Assembly (NCBI RefSeq): GCF_038433135.1
Contig: NZ_JBCDMV010000002.1
Location: 379,428 to 443,427, forward strand
From: Luteococcus sp038433135
GTDB lineage: Bacteria > Actinomycetota > Actinomycetes > Propionibacteriales > Propionibacteriaceae
Reading direction: 5' to 3'
DNA: 64,000 bases
Positions within the stretch are counted from its first letter, which is position 1; each line of letters starts with the position of its first letter. Made by a program: the position numbers and the translations under genes. The notes under the pieces are model-generated. The model was given only the letters and a program-made list of their open reading frames with translations, did not search any database and was not told where the DNA came from. Shown here piece by piece: positions 1-8,510 of the stretch.

Positions 1-2
1 AC

Positions 3-257
3 TGCCTCACCCAAGGCCTGGGCACCATCCTGGACGCCCGGCACCTGCTGCTGGTGGCCGACGGCGAGCGCAAGGCCGATGCCATTGCCGCCATGGCCGA
101 GGGCCCATTGGGAACCCACTGCCCGGCCACCGCGGTGCAACTGCACCGGCATGTCGTGGTGGTCGTCGACGAGGCCGCCGCCAGCAAGTTGCGCCATGCC
201 GACGAGTACCGCGAGGTGCAGCGGCTGAAGCCCGACTGGCAACGGATCCCCGGCTGA
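3..257 (+). CDS. nagB: glucosamine-6-phosphate deaminase, C-terminal part (cut by window start)
   Basis: The frame is open from base 3 and closes with TGA at 255-257. The translated end carries the NagB C-terminal signature GLGTILDARHLLLVADG followed by KADAI, PATAVQLH and VVVVVDEAAA, which follows the family's helix-strand order around the active-site lid. NagB converts glucosamine-6-phosphate to fructose-6-phosphate and ammonia in the cytoplasm, the last step of GlcNAc catabolism. The preceding step, nagA, lies about 9.3 kb downstream and not next to it. Only about a third of the protein is visible, so the N-terminal catalytic residues cannot be checked. Confidence 0.85.
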   Translation, partial: CLTQGLGTILDARHLLLVADGERKADAIAAMAEGPLGTHCPATAVQLHRHVVVVVDEAAASKLRHADEYREVQRLKPDWQRIPG

Positions 258-362
258 GCGCCCCGGCGACGGACCAATCCGGTGGTGCCTGGCGCGCTGG
301 CCGGTTATCCTCATCTAACCTGTGCCCATCGGTTCAGGTGACATCGACCAAGCGAGGATGAA

Positions 363-746
363 GTGCCCATCGGCAAGGTGCGTTTCTACGACGCGGAGAA
401 GGGTTTTGGCTTCCTGAGCAAGGAGGACGGCGGCGACGTCTACGTGCGCGCCAATGTGCTGCCCGAGGGAGTCACCTCGTTGAAGCCGGGACAGAAGGTG
501 GAATTCGGCATCATCGAGGGGCGACGTGGTGAGCAGGCGCTCAGCGTGCGGCTGATCGACGCCCCGCCGTCGCTGTCCAAGGCGAGCCGCAAGAAGCCCG
601 ACGAACTGGCTGTGATCACCGAGGACCTGATCAAGCTGCTGGACGGCATCGGCAATGGCTACCGGCACGGCCGCCACCCCGACGCCAAGCATTCCAAGCA
701 GATCGCGATGATGCTGCGCAAGGTCGCCGACGAGCTGGAGAAGTGA
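363..746 (+). CDS. cold-shock domain protein with C-terminal extension
   Basis: GTG start at 363 preceded by GCGAGG at a normal Shine-Dalgarno distance. Residues 1-65 form a cold-shock domain: GKVRFYDAEKGFGFLS holds the RNP1-like aromatic nucleic-acid-binding strand, then DVYVRANVLPEG. The remaining roughly 60 residues are a charged helical tail not found in the minimal 67-residue Csp proteins but common in actinobacterial relatives. Likely a single-strand RNA/DNA-binding chaperone. Its TGA overlaps the start of the next gene, so the two are probably co-translated. Confidence 0.85.
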   Translation: MPIGKVRFYDAEKGFGFLSKEDGGDVYVRANVLPEGVTSLKPGQKVEFGIIEGRRGEQALSVRLIDAPPSLSKASRKKPDELAVITEDLIKLLDGIGNGYRHGRHPDAKHSKQIAMMLRKVADELEK

Positions 747-1534
747 TGGTGGCAGCCACCAGGGCAGGCAAGGCCCCCAAGCTGGATTCCGTCACCGCCG
801 CCGCCGTCGAACAGGCCCGTGAGGCCGTCGTCGAGCACGCCAAGGACTTCGGCGTCGGCGATCACCTGGGGACGGTGGCGGAGGACGAGCGCGTCGTCAC
901 CCACCTGTTCGCCTGCCCGCACCCGGCCTACCGGGACTGGCGCTGGGCGGTGACCATGGTGCGTGCGTCGCGCGCCCGCGTCGCCACCATCAATGAGATC
1001 GTGCTGCTGCCCAGCGACGACGCCTTGCTGGCCCCCGCCTGGGTGCCGTGGAGCGATCGGATCCAGGCCGGCGACGTCGCCCCCGGCACGCTGCTGCCCA
1101 CCCCGGACAATGACCCCAGGTTGGAGCCCGGCTTCACCGGTGGCGAGCTCGCCGCCGACGCCGACCCGGCCGAATGGAGCGCCACCCGCGCCGTCGTGCA
1201 CGAGCTGGGGCTGGGGCGTGAGCGGGTGCTCTCCCAGCACGGCCGCGCCGAGGCCGCGCAGCGGTGGAGCGCCAGCGAGGCGGGCCCGGACAACCAGTCC
1301 ACCCGGCTGGCCCCGGCCAATTGCGTCACCTGTGGCTACTTCGTCCGGCTGCAGGGCGGTCTGGGCACCATGTTCGGTGCCTGCTCCAACGAGTTCTCGC
1401 CCTTCGACGCCAATGTGGTGGCGATCGACCACGGCTGCGGCGGGCACTCCGACGTCGTCGCGGAGGAGCGTGGAGTGGAGCTGGCCGAACCGGTCTTCGA
1501 CACCATCAGCGTGGACAACAACCTGTTCGACTGA
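743..1534 (+). CDS. DUF3027 family protein
   Basis: 263 residues. Starts at GTG 743 or ATG 746, both overlapping the stop of the cold-shock gene, which implies translational coupling. The middle contains CPHPAYRDWRWAVTMVR and INEIVLLPSDDALLAPAWVPW, matching the DUF3027 family of actinobacterial proteins of unknown function. Near the C-terminus a cysteine cluster (CVTCGYF, then a Cys about 20 residues on, then HGCGGHSD) suggests a bound metal; that is inference. No function is known to me. The pairing with a cold-shock protein recurs in actinobacteria and hints at an RNA-related role. Confidence 0.8.
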   Translation: MMVAATRAGKAPKLDSVTAAAVEQAREAVVEHAKDFGVGDHLGTVAEDERVVTHLFACPHPAYRDWRWAVTMVRASRARVATINEIVLLPSDDALLAPAWVPWSDRIQAGDVAPGTLLPTPDNDPRLEPGFTGGELAADADPAEWSATRAVVHELGLGRERVLSQHGRAEAAQRWSASEAGPDNQSTRLAPANCVTCGYFVRLQGGLGTMFGACSNEFSPFDANVVAIDHGCGGHSDVVAEERGVELAEPVFDTISVDNNLFD

Positions 1535-1564
1535 CTCCTTGCTGAGCCGAGGTGGTGCTGTGCC

Positions 1565-1816
1565 TCAGTCGCGACGGCGACGCCGGCGGCTGCACCACCA
1601 GATGCCCACCAGCCCCAGCAGCACGCCGCTGACGCCCACCCAGAGCCACCACTGCTGGCCGTTGCTGGCAAGTACGTCGAGCCGCAGCCACAGGGCCAGC
1701 GTCGCCACCAGCCACAGCGCGGTGCCGATCTTGGCGACGGTTACGCCGTCTTCGTCCAGCGGCCGGATGGGGGCCTGCACGAAGTGGTGGTGCTCGTTGC
1801 CGCGGGGCTCGGTCAT
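1565..1816 (-). CDS. small two-TM membrane protein, DUF2530-like
   Basis: 83 residues starting at ATG 1816 (MTEPRGNEHHHFV). Two hydrophobic segments (IGTALWLVATLALWL and a second of WWLWVGVSGVLLGLVGIWW) are followed by a cytoplasmic arginine run ending at the C-terminus. Length and pattern match the actinobacterial DUF2530 family; function unknown. The start is chosen because TAGACT on this strand (1824-1829) lies 7 bases before the ATG, fitting a leaderless transcript. It is divergent from the purine permease gene. Confidence 0.65.
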   Translation of the reverse strand: MTEPRGNEHHHFVQAPIRPLDEDGVTVAKIGTALWLVATLALWLRLDVLASNGQQWWLWVGVSGVLLGLVGIWWCSRRRRRRD

Positions 1817-1823
1817 GGACGCA

Positions 1824-1855
1824 AGTCTAGGTGGCGCAGGCGACGCCCATACGAT
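1824..1855. promoter_or_regulatory. divergent leaderless-type -10 elements
   Basis: Minus-strand TAGACT (1824-1829) sits 7 bases from ATG 1816; plus-strand TACGAT (1850-1855) sits 6 bases from ATG 1862. With transcription starting 6-7 bases after a -10 box, both mRNAs would begin at or next to their start codons. Neither gene shows a Shine-Dalgarno sequence. Confidence 0.55.
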
Positions 1856-1861
1856 TGGCGC

Positions 1862-3433
1862 ATGGTCATGAAATCCCCCAAGGCGGCACCCACCACGCCG
1901 CCCGGTCAGTCTTCCGGCGCCCAACTCTCCGCCCTCGACCGCTGGTTCGAGATCACCCAGCGCGGTTCCGACGTCGGGCGGGAGGTGCGTGGTGGGCTGG
2001 TGACGTTCTTCACCATGGCCTACATCATCGCGCTGAATCCGATCATCATCGGCTCCGAGGCCGACATGAACGGCAAGCTGCTCTCCGGCGCGCCCAAATT
2101 CCTGGACGCCGCCAGGACCCAGGTGGACTGGGCAGCCGTCGCCGACTCCAAGATGATGGTGGCCGCCGGCACCGCCCTGATCGCCGGCCTGATGACCATC
2201 CTGATGGGCGTCTGGGGCCGCTACCCGCTGGGTCTGGCCACCGGACTGGGCCTCAACGCGATGCTGGCCTACGCCATCGCCCCACAGATGACCTGGCCGC
2301 AGGCGATGGGCCTGGTGGTCTGGGAGGGCATCCTGATCACCCTGCTGGTGCTCACCGGCATCCGCACCGCCGTCTTCCGGGCCGTGCCGCCGCCGATGCG
2401 GACGGCGATCAGCGTCGGCATCGGCCTGTTCATCACCTTCGTCGGCCTGATGGATGCCGGCGTGGTGCGCAAGCCGGCCGGCGCTCCGCCCGTGGAGCTG
2501 GGCATCAACGGCTCACTGATGGGCTGGCCGATCGCCGTGTGCATCTTCGGCTTCCTGTTGCTGGTGCTGCTCCACACCCGCAAGGTGCGCGGTGCCATGT
2601 TGCTGAGCATCCTGACCACCTCGGTGGTCGCGGTGATCGTCGAGGCCATCTTCAAGATCGGCCCCACCTTCCTGCCCGACGGCAGCAAGAAGGCCACCGG
2701 CTGGGCGCTGAACGTGCCCTCGCTCCCCAGCGCCGCCGACTTCGCCAGCCCCAACCTGGGCACCCTGGGCAAGGTGGACATGCTGGGCGCCTTCAGCCCG
2801 GGCGGCCACTTCTCCCTCAAGATCTTTCTTGGCCTGTTGCTGCTGGTCTTCAGCCTGCTGCTGGCCGACTTCTTCGACACCGTCGGCACCGTGGTGGCGA
2901 TCGGTCAGGAGGGTGACTTGCTCAATGAGCACGGCAACCCGCCGCACCTGCAGCAGATCCTGACCGTCGACTCGGTGGCGGCGATGGCGGGCGGCCTGGG
3001 CGGCGTCAGCTCCAACACCTCCTACATCGAATCCGCCGCGGGTGTCGGTGAGGGCGCGCGCACCGGCCTGGCCTCCGTGGTCACCGGTCTGGCCTTCCTC
3101 GCGTCGATCTTCCTCACCCCGATCGTCGACATGATCCCCTCCGAGGCGGCCGCGCCGGTGCTCGCCTTCGTCGGCTACCTGATGATGAGCCAGGTGGCGC
3201 ACGTCGACTGGGACGACGTCGAGGACGGCATCCCCGCCTTCCTGACCATCGTGCTGATGCCCTTCGCCTACTCGATCACGACGGGTATTGGCGCGGGCTT
3301 CATCGTCTACTGCCTGATCAAGCTGATCAAGGGCAAGGCCAAGCAGGTGCACCCGCTGCTGTGGGGCGTCTCCGCGTTGTTCATCATCTACTTCGCGCAG
3401 GGAATCCTGATGAGCCTGGTCAGCAAGGTCTGA
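1862..3433 (+). CDS. NCS2 purine permease (AzgA/PbuG type)
   Basis: About 523 residues from ATG 1862, chosen over an upstream in-frame start because it directly follows TACGAT and removes an arginine-rich non-membrane leader. A polytopic inner-membrane transporter with family motifs GGLVTFFTMAYIIALNP near the N-terminus, TGLGLNAMLAYAI, and the later LADFFDTVGTVVAIG and GGVSSNTSYIESAAGVGEG blocks, which place it in the AzgA (hypoxanthine/adenine/guanine) branch and not the uracil branch. Predicted proton-coupled purine uptake. Transcribed alone and ends 150 bp before a convergent cupin gene. Exact substrate is inferred from family only. Confidence 0.88.
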   Translation: MVMKSPKAAPTTPPGQSSGAQLSALDRWFEITQRGSDVGREVRGGLVTFFTMAYIIALNPIIIGSEADMNGKLLSGAPKFLDAARTQVDWAAVADSKMMVAAGTALIAGLMTILMGVWGRYPLGLATGLGLNAMLAYAIAPQMTWPQAMGLVVWEGILITLLVLTGIRTAVFRAVPPPMRTAISVGIGLFITFVGLMDAGVVRKPAGAPPVELGINGSLMGWPIAVCIFGFLLLVLLHTRKVRGAMLLSILTTSVVAVIVEAIFKIGPTFLPDGSKKATGWALNVPSLPSAADFASPNLGTLGKVDMLGAFSPGGHFSLKIFLGLLLLVFSLLLADFFDTVGTVVAIGQEGDLLNEHGNPPHLQQILTVDSVAAMAGGLGGVSSNTSYIESAAGVGEGARTGLASVVTGLAFLASIFLTPIVDMIPSEAAAPVLAFVGYLMMSQVAHVDWDDVEDGIPAFLTIVLMPFAYSITTGIGAGFIVYCLIKLIKGKAKQVHPLLWGVSALFIIYFAQGILMSLVSKV

Positions 3434-3468
3434 TCGAAAAGCTTTGGCGGATCCGGCCTGCGGCGGCC

Positions 3469-3499
3469 GACTACGCGTTGTAGTCGCGAGCGGCTACAA
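3469..3499 (+). other. overlapping alternative stem-loops
   Basis: GACTAC (3469-3474) can pair with GTAGTC (3480-3485). TTGTAG (3478-3483), sharing GTAG, can instead pair with CTACAA (3494-3499). The two hairpins are mutually exclusive. They lie in the 3' region of the purine permease transcript, just ahead of the terminator. Confidence 0.35.
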
Positions 3500-3540
3500 T
3501 CCGGTGCTGGACGTTGGTCTCCGGCTGGATGAGCCGGTAC

Positions 3541-3578
3541 AAGGCCGGGCGCTCACCCTGGGGGTGGCGCCCGGCCTT
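3541..3578. terminator. bidirectional terminator between convergent genes
   Basis: A 12-bp perfect stem (AAGGCCGGGCGC at 3541-3552 with its complement at 3567-3578) and a 14-base loop. It sits between the permease stop and the cupin stop and can serve both strands. Confidence 0.7.
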
Positions 3579-3584
3579 CGTCGT

Positions 3585-3992
3585 TCAGTCGTGCGGCAGC
3601 AGCATGGTCACCGTCAGCGTGGTCGGCTCGGTGGCGAGCACCGCATGCCGCAGCATCGGAGTGAGGTGCAGCAGGGATCCGGGCACCAGCTCGACGACAC
3701 CGTCGGGCAACGTGAAGTCCACCCGGCCGCGCAGCACCTGGATGATCACCGGATGGTGGGCGGCATGCTCCTTCAACTCGTCGCCGGTCTCGAACTCGAA
3801 GGCCACCACCTTGGTGGTCTCGTTGTCCAGCACCGCCTTGGCGCCGGGGCGTCCGCCGCGGGAGCTGGACTGGCCACGGGCGTCGGCGACGTAGGTGGAG
3901 ACGCCACCGCGCTGGCCGGCATCGACGCCCTGGTCGACGTGTCCGACGCGGGGGTCGTCGGCGGGGAGGTCGTTCTCTGTAGCATTTAACAC
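3585..3992 (-). CDS. cupin-domain protein
   Basis: 135 residues from GTG 3992, chosen because AAGGAG lies 6 bases upstream. The N-terminal 45 residues are polar; then a single small beta-barrel with HAAHHPVIIQVLRGRVDF, LPDGVVELVPGSLLHLTP and RHAVLATEPT, the two conserved cupin motifs. This is the small stand-alone form related to sensor/cupin_2 domains. Substrate unknown; the histidines could bind a metal. Monocistronic and convergent with the purine permease. Confidence 0.75.
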   Translation of the reverse strand: MLNATENDLPADDPRVGHVDQGVDAGQRGGVSTYVADARGQSSSRGGRPGAKAVLDNETTKVVAFEFETGDELKEHAAHHPVIIQVLRGRVDFTLPDGVVELVPGSLLHLTPMLRHAVLATEPTTLTVTMLLPHD

Positions 3993-4134
3993 GGCTAGCT
4001 CCTTGTTATTGGTTTCCTGTGACGATAGGCCGCGCGGGCACAGAAGGGAAGACCCGAAGCGATGGTCGATGTGGCAAATGTCACAGGCATGAGACGGGCC
4101 GGGAAATGTCGGAGCCGGACGATAGCTTGGCGGC

Positions 4135-7100
4135 ATGTTCTCCAAAGTGCTGGTAGCCAACCGTGGCGAGATCGCCGTCCGCGCCTTCCGGGCCGCCTAC
4201 GAACTGGGCCGCAGGACGGTCGCCGTCTATCCCTTCGAGGATCGCAATTCCGAGCACCGGCTCAAGGCCGACGAGTCCTACCTGATCGGTGAGCAGGGAC
4301 ACCCGGTGCGGGCCTACCTGGACATTGCGGAGATCATCCGGGTGGCCAAGGAGTCCGGCGCCGACGCGATCTACCCCGGTTACGGCTTCCTCAGCGAGAA
4401 CCCGGATCTGGCGCAGGCCTGCGTGGAGGCGGGGATCACCTTCGTCGGGCCGCCGCCCCAGGTGCTGGAGCTGGCCGGCAACAAGGTGCGCGCCCTGGCC
4501 GCGGCCAAGGCCGCCGGCATCCCCACGCTGCGCTCCTGCGATCCGTCCACCGACGTCGAGTGGCTGACCCAGCAGGCCGACGAGATCGGCTTCCCGATCT
4601 TTGTCAAGGCCGTCGCCGGTGGCGGTGGCCGCGGCATGCGCCGGGTGAACGCCCCGGAGGACCTTGCCGAGGCGATGGGCGCGGCCATGCGGGAGGCGGA
4701 GAGCGCCTTCGGTGATCCGACGGTCTTCCTGGAGCAGGCCGTCGGCCGCCCCCGGCACATCGAGGTGCAGATCCTGGCCGACCAGCACGGCAATGTGATG
4801 CACCTGTTCGAGCGGGACTGCTCCATCCAGCGTCGCCACCAGAAGGTGATCGAGATCGCCCCCGCGCCGCACATCAGCGACGAGTTGCGCGCCGCGCTGT
4901 GCAGTGACGCGGTGAAGTTCGCCCAGTCGATCAACTACTCCTGCGCCGGGACCGTGGAGTTCCTGGTGGAAACCGAGGGTCCCCGGGCCGGTGAGCACCA
5001 CTTCATCGAGATGAATCCCCGGATCCAGGTGGAGCACACCGTCACCGAGGAGATCACCGACGTTGACCTGGTGCAGTCCCAGATGCGGATCTGCGAGGGG
5101 GAGAGCCTGTCCGACCTGGGGCTTTCCCAGGAGACGCTGCAGATCCGTGGCGCCGCGCTGCAGTGCCGGATCACCACCGAGGATCCGGCCAACCAGTTCC
5201 GGCCCGACACCGGCACCATCACCGCCTACCGCTCCGCCTCCGGCGCGGGCATCCGACTGGACGGCGGGACGGTGGCCACCGGGGTGGAGATCAGCGGCCA
5301 CTTCGACTCGATGCTGGTCAAGATGACCGCGCGCGGCCGCGACTTCGAGATGGCCATCAGCCGTGCCCGGCGTGCCCTGGCGGAATTCCGGATCCGCGGT
5401 GTGAGCACCAACATGCCCTTCCTGCGTGCCGTGCTGGACGAGCCCGACTTTGCCAAGGGTGACCTCTCCACCGGCTTCATCGACGACCGCCCGCACCTGC
5501 TGACGGCCCGCACCCCGGCCGACCGGGGCACCAAGATGCTGCGCTGGCTGGCCGACGTCACCGTCAACAAGCCCAATGGTGAGCCGATCACCACTCTTGA
5601 CCCGGCCGCCAAGCTGCCCGCCGGGGTGGATCTGACCGCGCCGGTGCCCGACGGCCCGCGCCAGCGGCTGCTGGAGCTGGGCCCGCAGGCCTTCAGCCGC
5701 CAGCTGCGCCAGCAGAGCGGCGTCGAGGTGACCGACACCACCTTCCGCGATGCCCACCAGAGCCTGCTGGCCACCCGGGTGCGCAGCCGTGACCTGCTGA
5801 CCGTCGCGCCGTACTACGCCCGGATGCTGCCCGACCTGTTCAGCGTCGAGTGCTGGGGTGGCGCCACCTACGACGTGGCGCTGCGCTTCCTGGGCGAGGA
5901 CCCGTGGGAGCGGCTGGCCAAGCTGCGCGAGGCGATGCCCAACACCCTGCTGCAGATGCTGCTGCGCGGCCGCAACACCGTCGGCTACACCCCGTACCCG
6001 ACGGATGTCACCCGCGCCTTCGTGCACGAGGCGGCGGCCACCGGCGTCGACATCTTCCGGATCTTCGACGCGCTGAACGACCTGGAGCAGATGCGTCCGG
6101 CGATCGAGGCGGTGCTGGAGACCGGGACCGCGATCGCCGAGGTGGCGCTGTGCTATACCGGCGACCTGAACGATCCGGCCGAGACCATCTACACGCTGGA
6201 CTACTACGTGGAGCTGGCCCGCAAGTGCGTCGATGCCGGGGCGCACATCCTGGCGATCAAGGACATGGCCGGGCTGCTGCGCCCGCCCGCCGCCGCCAAG
6301 CTGGTCAGCGCCCTGCGCGCCGAATTCCCCGAGATCCCGCTGGCGCTGCACACCCATGACACCGCCGGTGGCCAGCTCGCGACGCTGCTCGAGGCGATCC
6401 GCGTCGACGTGAACATCGTCGACGTTGCGAGCGCCCCGATGGCGGCCACCACCAGCCAGCCACCGGCCTCCGCGCTGGTGATGGCCTTGGCCAACACCGA
6501 CAAGCAGACCAAGCTGGATCCGCGGGCCATCACCGAGCTGGAGCCCTACTGGGAGGCGGTTCGCAAGGTCTACCACCCCTTCGAGTCCGGTCTGCCGTCG
6601 CCCACCGGCCGGGTCTACGACCACGAGATCCCCGGCGGTCAGCTCTCCAACCTGCGCCAGCAGGCGATCGCGCTGGGCCTGGGGGAGAAGTTCGAGCAGA
6701 TCGAGGCGATGTACGCCGCGGCGGACAAGATCCTGGGCCGCCCGACGAAGGTCACCCCCAGCTCCAAGGTGGTGGGGGACTTGGCGCTGCACCTGGTGGC
6801 CGTCGGCGCCGACCCGAAGGCCTTCGAGGCCGATCCGCACGCCTTCGACATCCCGGATTCGGTGATCGGCTTCCTGAACGGGGAACTCGGCCAGCCGGAG
6901 GGTGGTTGGCCCGAGCCCTTCCGCAGCAAGGCGCTGGAGGGCCGCAAGCAGCCGGTGCGGGTGACCGAGGTCAACCCGGAGGATCTGGCGCTGCTGGCCG
7001 AGCCCGGCCGCACCCGGCAGGAGACCCTGAACCGGCTGCTCTTCCCGGCCCCGACCAAGGACTTCGAGGAGTACCGGGAGACCTACGGCGACCTGTCGGC

Positions 7101-7545
7101 GATGCCGACCCTGCCCTACCTGTTCGGGCTGCGCACCGGCGAGGAGCAGGTGGTGCACCTGGACAAGGGCGTCAGCCTGATCTTCGAATTGGACGCGATC
7201 AGCGAGGCCGACAAGAAGGCCAAGCGCACCGTGCACGCCCTGCTCAACGGCCAGATGCGGCCGGTGCGGGTGCGGGACAACTCGATCAAGGCTGAGGCCG
7301 CAACGGTGGAGCGCGCGGACAAGTCCAACCCGGGTCACGTCGCGGCGCCCTTCGCCGGTGCGGTCACCGTCGGGGTCACCGAGGGCCAGCAGGTGGCGGC
7401 GGGCGAGACCGTGGCCACCATCGAGGCGATGAAGATGGAGGCCGCGATCACCACGCCGGTGGCCGGCACCGTGCAGCGGGTCGCGGTGGCCACCACCACC
7501 CAGCTGGAGGGCGGCGATCTGCTGCTGGTGGTCAGCCCGGCCTGA
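4135..7545 (+). CDS. pyc: pyruvate carboxylase
   Basis: 1136 residues, the full length for the single-chain enzyme, which adds CO2 to pyruvate with ATP and biotin to give oxaloacetate. Domain order: biotin carboxylase (residues 1-450, with KAVAGGGGRGMR ATP loop, HIEVQILAD and EMNPRIQVEHTVTE), carboxyltransferase (about 510-800, with TFRDAHQSLLATRVR, the metal-binding LHTHDTAGG and IKDMAGLL), and a C-terminal biotinyl domain with EAMKMEA, the lysine being the biotin site. No SD. TAGCTT (4123-4128) ends 6 bases before ATG 4135, so a leaderless mRNA is likely. Monocistronic. It is anaplerotic and would feed the oxaloacetate branch used in propionate formation, if the host makes propionate. Confidence 0.97.
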   Translation: MFSKVLVANRGEIAVRAFRAAYELGRRTVAVYPFEDRNSEHRLKADESYLIGEQGHPVRAYLDIAEIIRVAKESGADAIYPGYGFLSENPDLAQACVEAGITFVGPPPQVLELAGNKVRALAAAKAAGIPTLRSCDPSTDVEWLTQQADEIGFPIFVKAVAGGGGRGMRRVNAPEDLAEAMGAAMREAESAFGDPTVFLEQAVGRPRHIEVQILADQHGNVMHLFERDCSIQRRHQKVIEIAPAPHISDELRAALCSDAVKFAQSINYSCAGTVEFLVETEGPRAGEHHFIEMNPRIQVEHTVTEEITDVDLVQSQMRICEGESLSDLGLSQETLQIRGAALQCRITTEDPANQFRPDTGTITAYRSASGAGIRLDGGTVATGVEISGHFDSMLVKMTARGRDFEMAISRARRALAEFRIRGVSTNMPFLRAVLDEPDFAKGDLSTGFIDDRPHLLTARTPADRGTKMLRWLADVTVNKPNGEPITTLDPAAKLPAGVDLTAPVPDGPRQRLLELGPQAFSRQLRQQSGVEVTDTTFRDAHQSLLATRVRSRDLLTVAPYYARMLPDLFSVECWGGATYDVALRFLGEDPWERLAKLREAMPNTLLQMLLRGRNTVGYTPYPTDVTRAFVHEAAATGVDIFRIFDALNDLEQMRPAIEAVLETGTAIAEVALCYTGDLNDPAETIYTLDYYVELARKCVDAGAHILAIKDMAGLLRPPAAAKLVSALRAEFPEIPLALHTHDTAGGQLATLLEAIRVDVNIVDVASAPMAATTSQPPASALVMALANTDKQTKLDPRAITELEPYWEAVRKVYHPFESGLPSPTGRVYDHEIPGGQLSNLRQQAIALGLGEKFEQIEAMYAAADKILGRPTKVTPSSKVVGDLALHLVAVGADPKAFEADPHAFDIPDSVIGFLNGELGQPEGGWPEPFRSKALEGRKQPVRVTEVNPEDLALLAEPGRTRQETLNRLLFPAPTKDFEEYRETYGDLSAMPTLPYLFGLRTGEEQVVHLDKGVSLIFELDAISEADKKAKRTVHALLNGQMRPVRVRDNSIKAEAATVERADKSNPGHVAAPFAGAVTVGVTEGQQVAAGETVATIEAMKMEAAITTPVAGTVQRVAVATTTQLEGGDLLLVVSPA

Positions 7546-7553
7546 CCATCGGG

Positions 7554-7622
7554 CCTCGACAGGCTCGGCCTTCGTGGTTGCGTGGGAAGGGAGCCGACCA
7601 CGGTCCCCGGAGCTTGTCGAGG
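7554..7622. repeat. palindromic repeat element, copy 1
   Basis: Left arm CCTCGACAGGCTCGG and right arm CCGGAGCTTGTCGAGG form an imperfect inverted repeat with an inner CGTGGT/ACCACG pair. It lies between two convergent stop codons and may double as a terminator. The same arms recur at 12501-12567 and 41833-41901. Confidence 0.65.
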
Positions 7623-7626
7623 GGTC

Positions 7627-8286
7627 TCAGCCCTGGGTGAAGGTGACGAACAGGTCCGGCGCGGGGCGATCCTCGCGCCGGGCCTGGTCCGCCAGAGCTT
7701 CGAAGCCCATCAGGTAGTCGGCCAGCCGCTCGGCGCGCTCCCGGCTGTGCGGCAGCACCTGCTCCAGACAGTCGCGCAACGCCCGGCCGCTGGCCACGAC
7801 GTGCGCGTGCTTGCAGTAGCCCACCCGCATCCCGGCCGGTGGGCGCAGGGGCAGCTGGGCGTCCAGTGACATCAGCTTGCCGATGCCGTACTGGCTGGGT
7901 AGCCCGGCGCGGGTCAGCTCGAATTCCAGCTGGTCGATCTGCTGCGGGGTGCGGTCCAGTTCATGGCGCGCCAGGCTGCGCTCCGCCAGCCAGGCGTCGA
8001 CCACCCGCCAGCAGGTCTCCAGCCGTTCGGGCTTGATGAAGCGCCCGGCGAGCAGCGCCTCGATGTCGGTGGGCAGTGGGGTGCCGTGCGGCACCACAGG
8101 CGCGTCGGGTGCGCGCCAGAAGAGCGGGCCGAGCTTGCCCAGCCGCCCGGGAGCGGACTTCTCCACCTGGGGGACGCGGAAGGCGTCGGAGGCGATCTTG
8201 CGCAGGGCCCCGGCGAGCTCCGGGGTGGCGCCGAACATGTCACGGACCTCGTCGATGCAGATGGCGTACATATGCAACTCACCCAT
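7627..8286 (-). CDS. hypothetical protein
   Basis: 219 residues from ATG 8286 (MGELHMYAICIDEVRDMFG). TAGCGT on this strand (8294-8299) ends 7 bases before the ATG, supporting this start as leaderless over one 3 codons upstream. The protein is soluble, with no signal or membrane segment. Features include APDAPVVPHGTPLP, GIGKLMSLDAQLPLRPP and a C-terminal helix-rich part. I do not recognise a characterised family; it faintly resembles uncharacterised actinobacterial DUF7691-like proteins. It is divergent from a 28-residue membrane ORF. Confidence 0.6.
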   Translation of the reverse strand: MGELHMYAICIDEVRDMFGATPELAGALRKIASDAFRVPQVEKSAPGRLGKLGPLFWRAPDAPVVPHGTPLPTDIEALLAGRFIKPERLETCWRVVDAWLAERSLARHELDRTPQQIDQLEFELTRAGLPSQYGIGKLMSLDAQLPLRPPAGMRVGYCKHAHVVASGRALRDCLEQVLPHSRERAERLADYLMGFEALADQARREDRPAPDLFVTFTQG

Positions 8287-8361
8287 GGCCGCCACGCTAG
8301 TCGCTCACCGTGGGTGTTCGCTGCCGACAAGCAGGTCTGTCAGGGGCATAGGGTGGCATCC

Positions 8362-8448
8362 GTGAATCCGCGCTCGCGTCGTCTGCTCGTCTCCGGGGTG
8401 CTGGCCGCCCTGGTCCTGCTGGTGATCCTGGGTGCGGTGCTGAACTGA
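8362..8448 (+). CDS. 28-residue single-pass membrane microprotein
   Basis: GTG 8362 to TGA 8448. Begins MNPRSRRLLVSG, then a continuous hydrophobic helix and a C-terminal Asn. Three arginines before the helix predict an N-in topology. TAGGGT (8349-8354) ends exactly 7 bases before the GTG, as at the other leaderless starts in the window. Too short for most gene callers. It could be a leader, a membrane-protein modulator or a toxin-like peptide; nothing in sequence decides. Confidence 0.45.
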   Translation: MNPRSRRLLVSGVLAALVLLVILGAVLN

Positions 8449-8510
8449 AACTGATCCGCCCGGCAATGACGCCCCATCCCGGCTCGTGGCGTCCCGACGA
8501 AGGAATGACG

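Noticed and set aside
4081..7338. 1085-codon antisense frame opposite pyruvate carboxylase
   Set aside because: Product is Gly/His/Arg/Val-rich with no domain; an expected shadow in high-GC DNA of a strongly coding opposite strand.
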